A stretch of DNA of 6,055 nucleotides, from the NCBI GenBank assembly GCA_964644555.1, contig CAZXWI010000094.1, forward strand, positions 1-6,055, read 5' to 3'. Shown in pieces: positions 5,971 to 6,055 of the stretch. The stretch is from RUG14186 sp964644555 (GTDB lineage: Bacteria > Bacillota > Clostridia > Eubacteriales > Anaerofustaceae). The notes below the pieces were generated by a model, which was not told where the DNA came from, did not search any database, and saw nothing but the letters and a program-made list of their open reading frames with translations. Numbering within the stretch: the stretch's first letter is position 1; every line of letters begins with the position of its first letter. The position numbers and the translations under genes were made by a program.

Positions 5971-6016
5971 TAAATTTATATTAATCAATTGGGAGAGATT
6001 AAAATGGCAGATTTAA
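5921..6016 (+). CDS. Possible 31-aa small ORF before the corrinoid gene
   Basis: ATG 5921 is preceded by AAAAGGAAGG (5907-5916), with AGGA ending seven bases before the ATG, which is ideal spacing. The frame runs 31 codons to TAA 6014-6016 and overlaps the first 13 bases of the next gene in a different frame. The peptide is hydrophobic and aromatic, with C-S-H-F-N-W near its start and F-K-F-I-L-I-N-W in the second half. It has no likeness to the other small proteins here. It could be a leader peptide that couples translation to the corrinoid gene, or the ribosome site may be a relic and the ORF chance. The start codon lies at the edge of the inverted repeat's left arm. Confidence 0.3.
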   Translation: MSICSHFNWGYMICTAFKFILINWERLKWQI

Positions 6017-6055
6017 ACGAATTAAAACAGTTGGTATGTAAAGGTAAGAGCAAAA
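6004..6055 (+). CDS. Probable methyltransferase-associated corrinoid protein, N-terminal fragment
   Basis: ATG 6004 is preceded by GGGAGAG (5991-5997) at a good distance, and the frame is open to the window edge. Only 17 residues are visible: M-A-D-L-N-E-L-K-Q-L-V-C-K-G-K-S-K. This resembles the first helix of the cap domain in MtaC/MtbC/MttC-type corrinoid proteins, which commonly start with a short acidic or polar segment, then L-x-x-L-K-x-A/L-V and a gly-containing turn. Such proteins bind cobalamin through a later D-x-H-x-x-G motif, which lies outside the window, and carry the methyl group between methyltransferases. The call rests on a short match plus context (four URO-D genes upstream), so another small helical protein cannot be excluded. 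Confidence 0.55.
   Translation, partial: MADLNELKQLVCKGKSK

Noticed and set aside
5959..5982. Sigma-70 promoter before the corrinoid gene (TTGTAC with TATATT)
   Set aside because: The spacer between the two boxes is only 12 bases, far below the usual 16-18.
5913..5990. Intrinsic terminator before the corrinoid gene
   Set aside because: The stem has a 40-base loop and the following bases are mixed A and T with no proper T-run, so only a weak attenuator-like role can be suggested.

Overview
The window looks like a piece of a corrinoid-dependent methyl-transfer (demethylation) locus from an anaerobic, low-to-mid GC Gram-positive bacterium, most likely a member of the Clostridia. The reasons are the AT-leaning composition, strong purine-rich Shine-Dalgarno sites before most ATG starts, tightly packed genes all on the + strand, and gene content typical of acetogen-like or gut anaerobes that strip methyl groups from methylated compounds. 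Species or family cannot be fixed from the sequence alone.

Layout. Bases 1-324 are the C-terminal end of a GPH/MelB-type sugar-cation symporter. Then come a 49-residue small protein (343-492), a first URO-D superfamily protein (504-1655), a second (1695-2840), two small proteins in tandem (46 aa at 2856-2996 and 50 aa at 3026-3178), a third URO-D protein (3192-4364), a perfect 11-bp intercistronic hairpin (4374-4398), a fourth URO-D protein (4429-5595), and an 82-residue two-helix membrane protein (5611-5859). A 144-base gap follows that holds a long-range inverted repeat and a possible 31-codon ORF. The window ends in the first 17 codons of a probable methyltransferase-associated corrinoid protein (6004 to the edge). 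No convincing promoter or intrinsic terminator was seen, so the whole window may be one long transcript.

How the genes may work together (inference). The transporter would bring in a methylated compound or its glycoside. The four divergent URO-D paralogs would act as substrate-specific methyltransferases or methyl-transfer partners, and the corrinoid protein would carry the methyl group. All four paralogs keep one His and one Cys-Glu at exactly the same spacing (H-x35-C-E), but lack the His-X-Cys...Cys zinc site of the classical MtaA/MtbA/CmuA enzymes, so they form a distinct subgroup whose chemistry should not be assumed.

The least explained feature is the family of three 46-50 residue proteins placed directly before URO-D genes 1 and 3. 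They align without gaps around a Tyr-Asn-Leu motif, and I do not recognise them as a described family.
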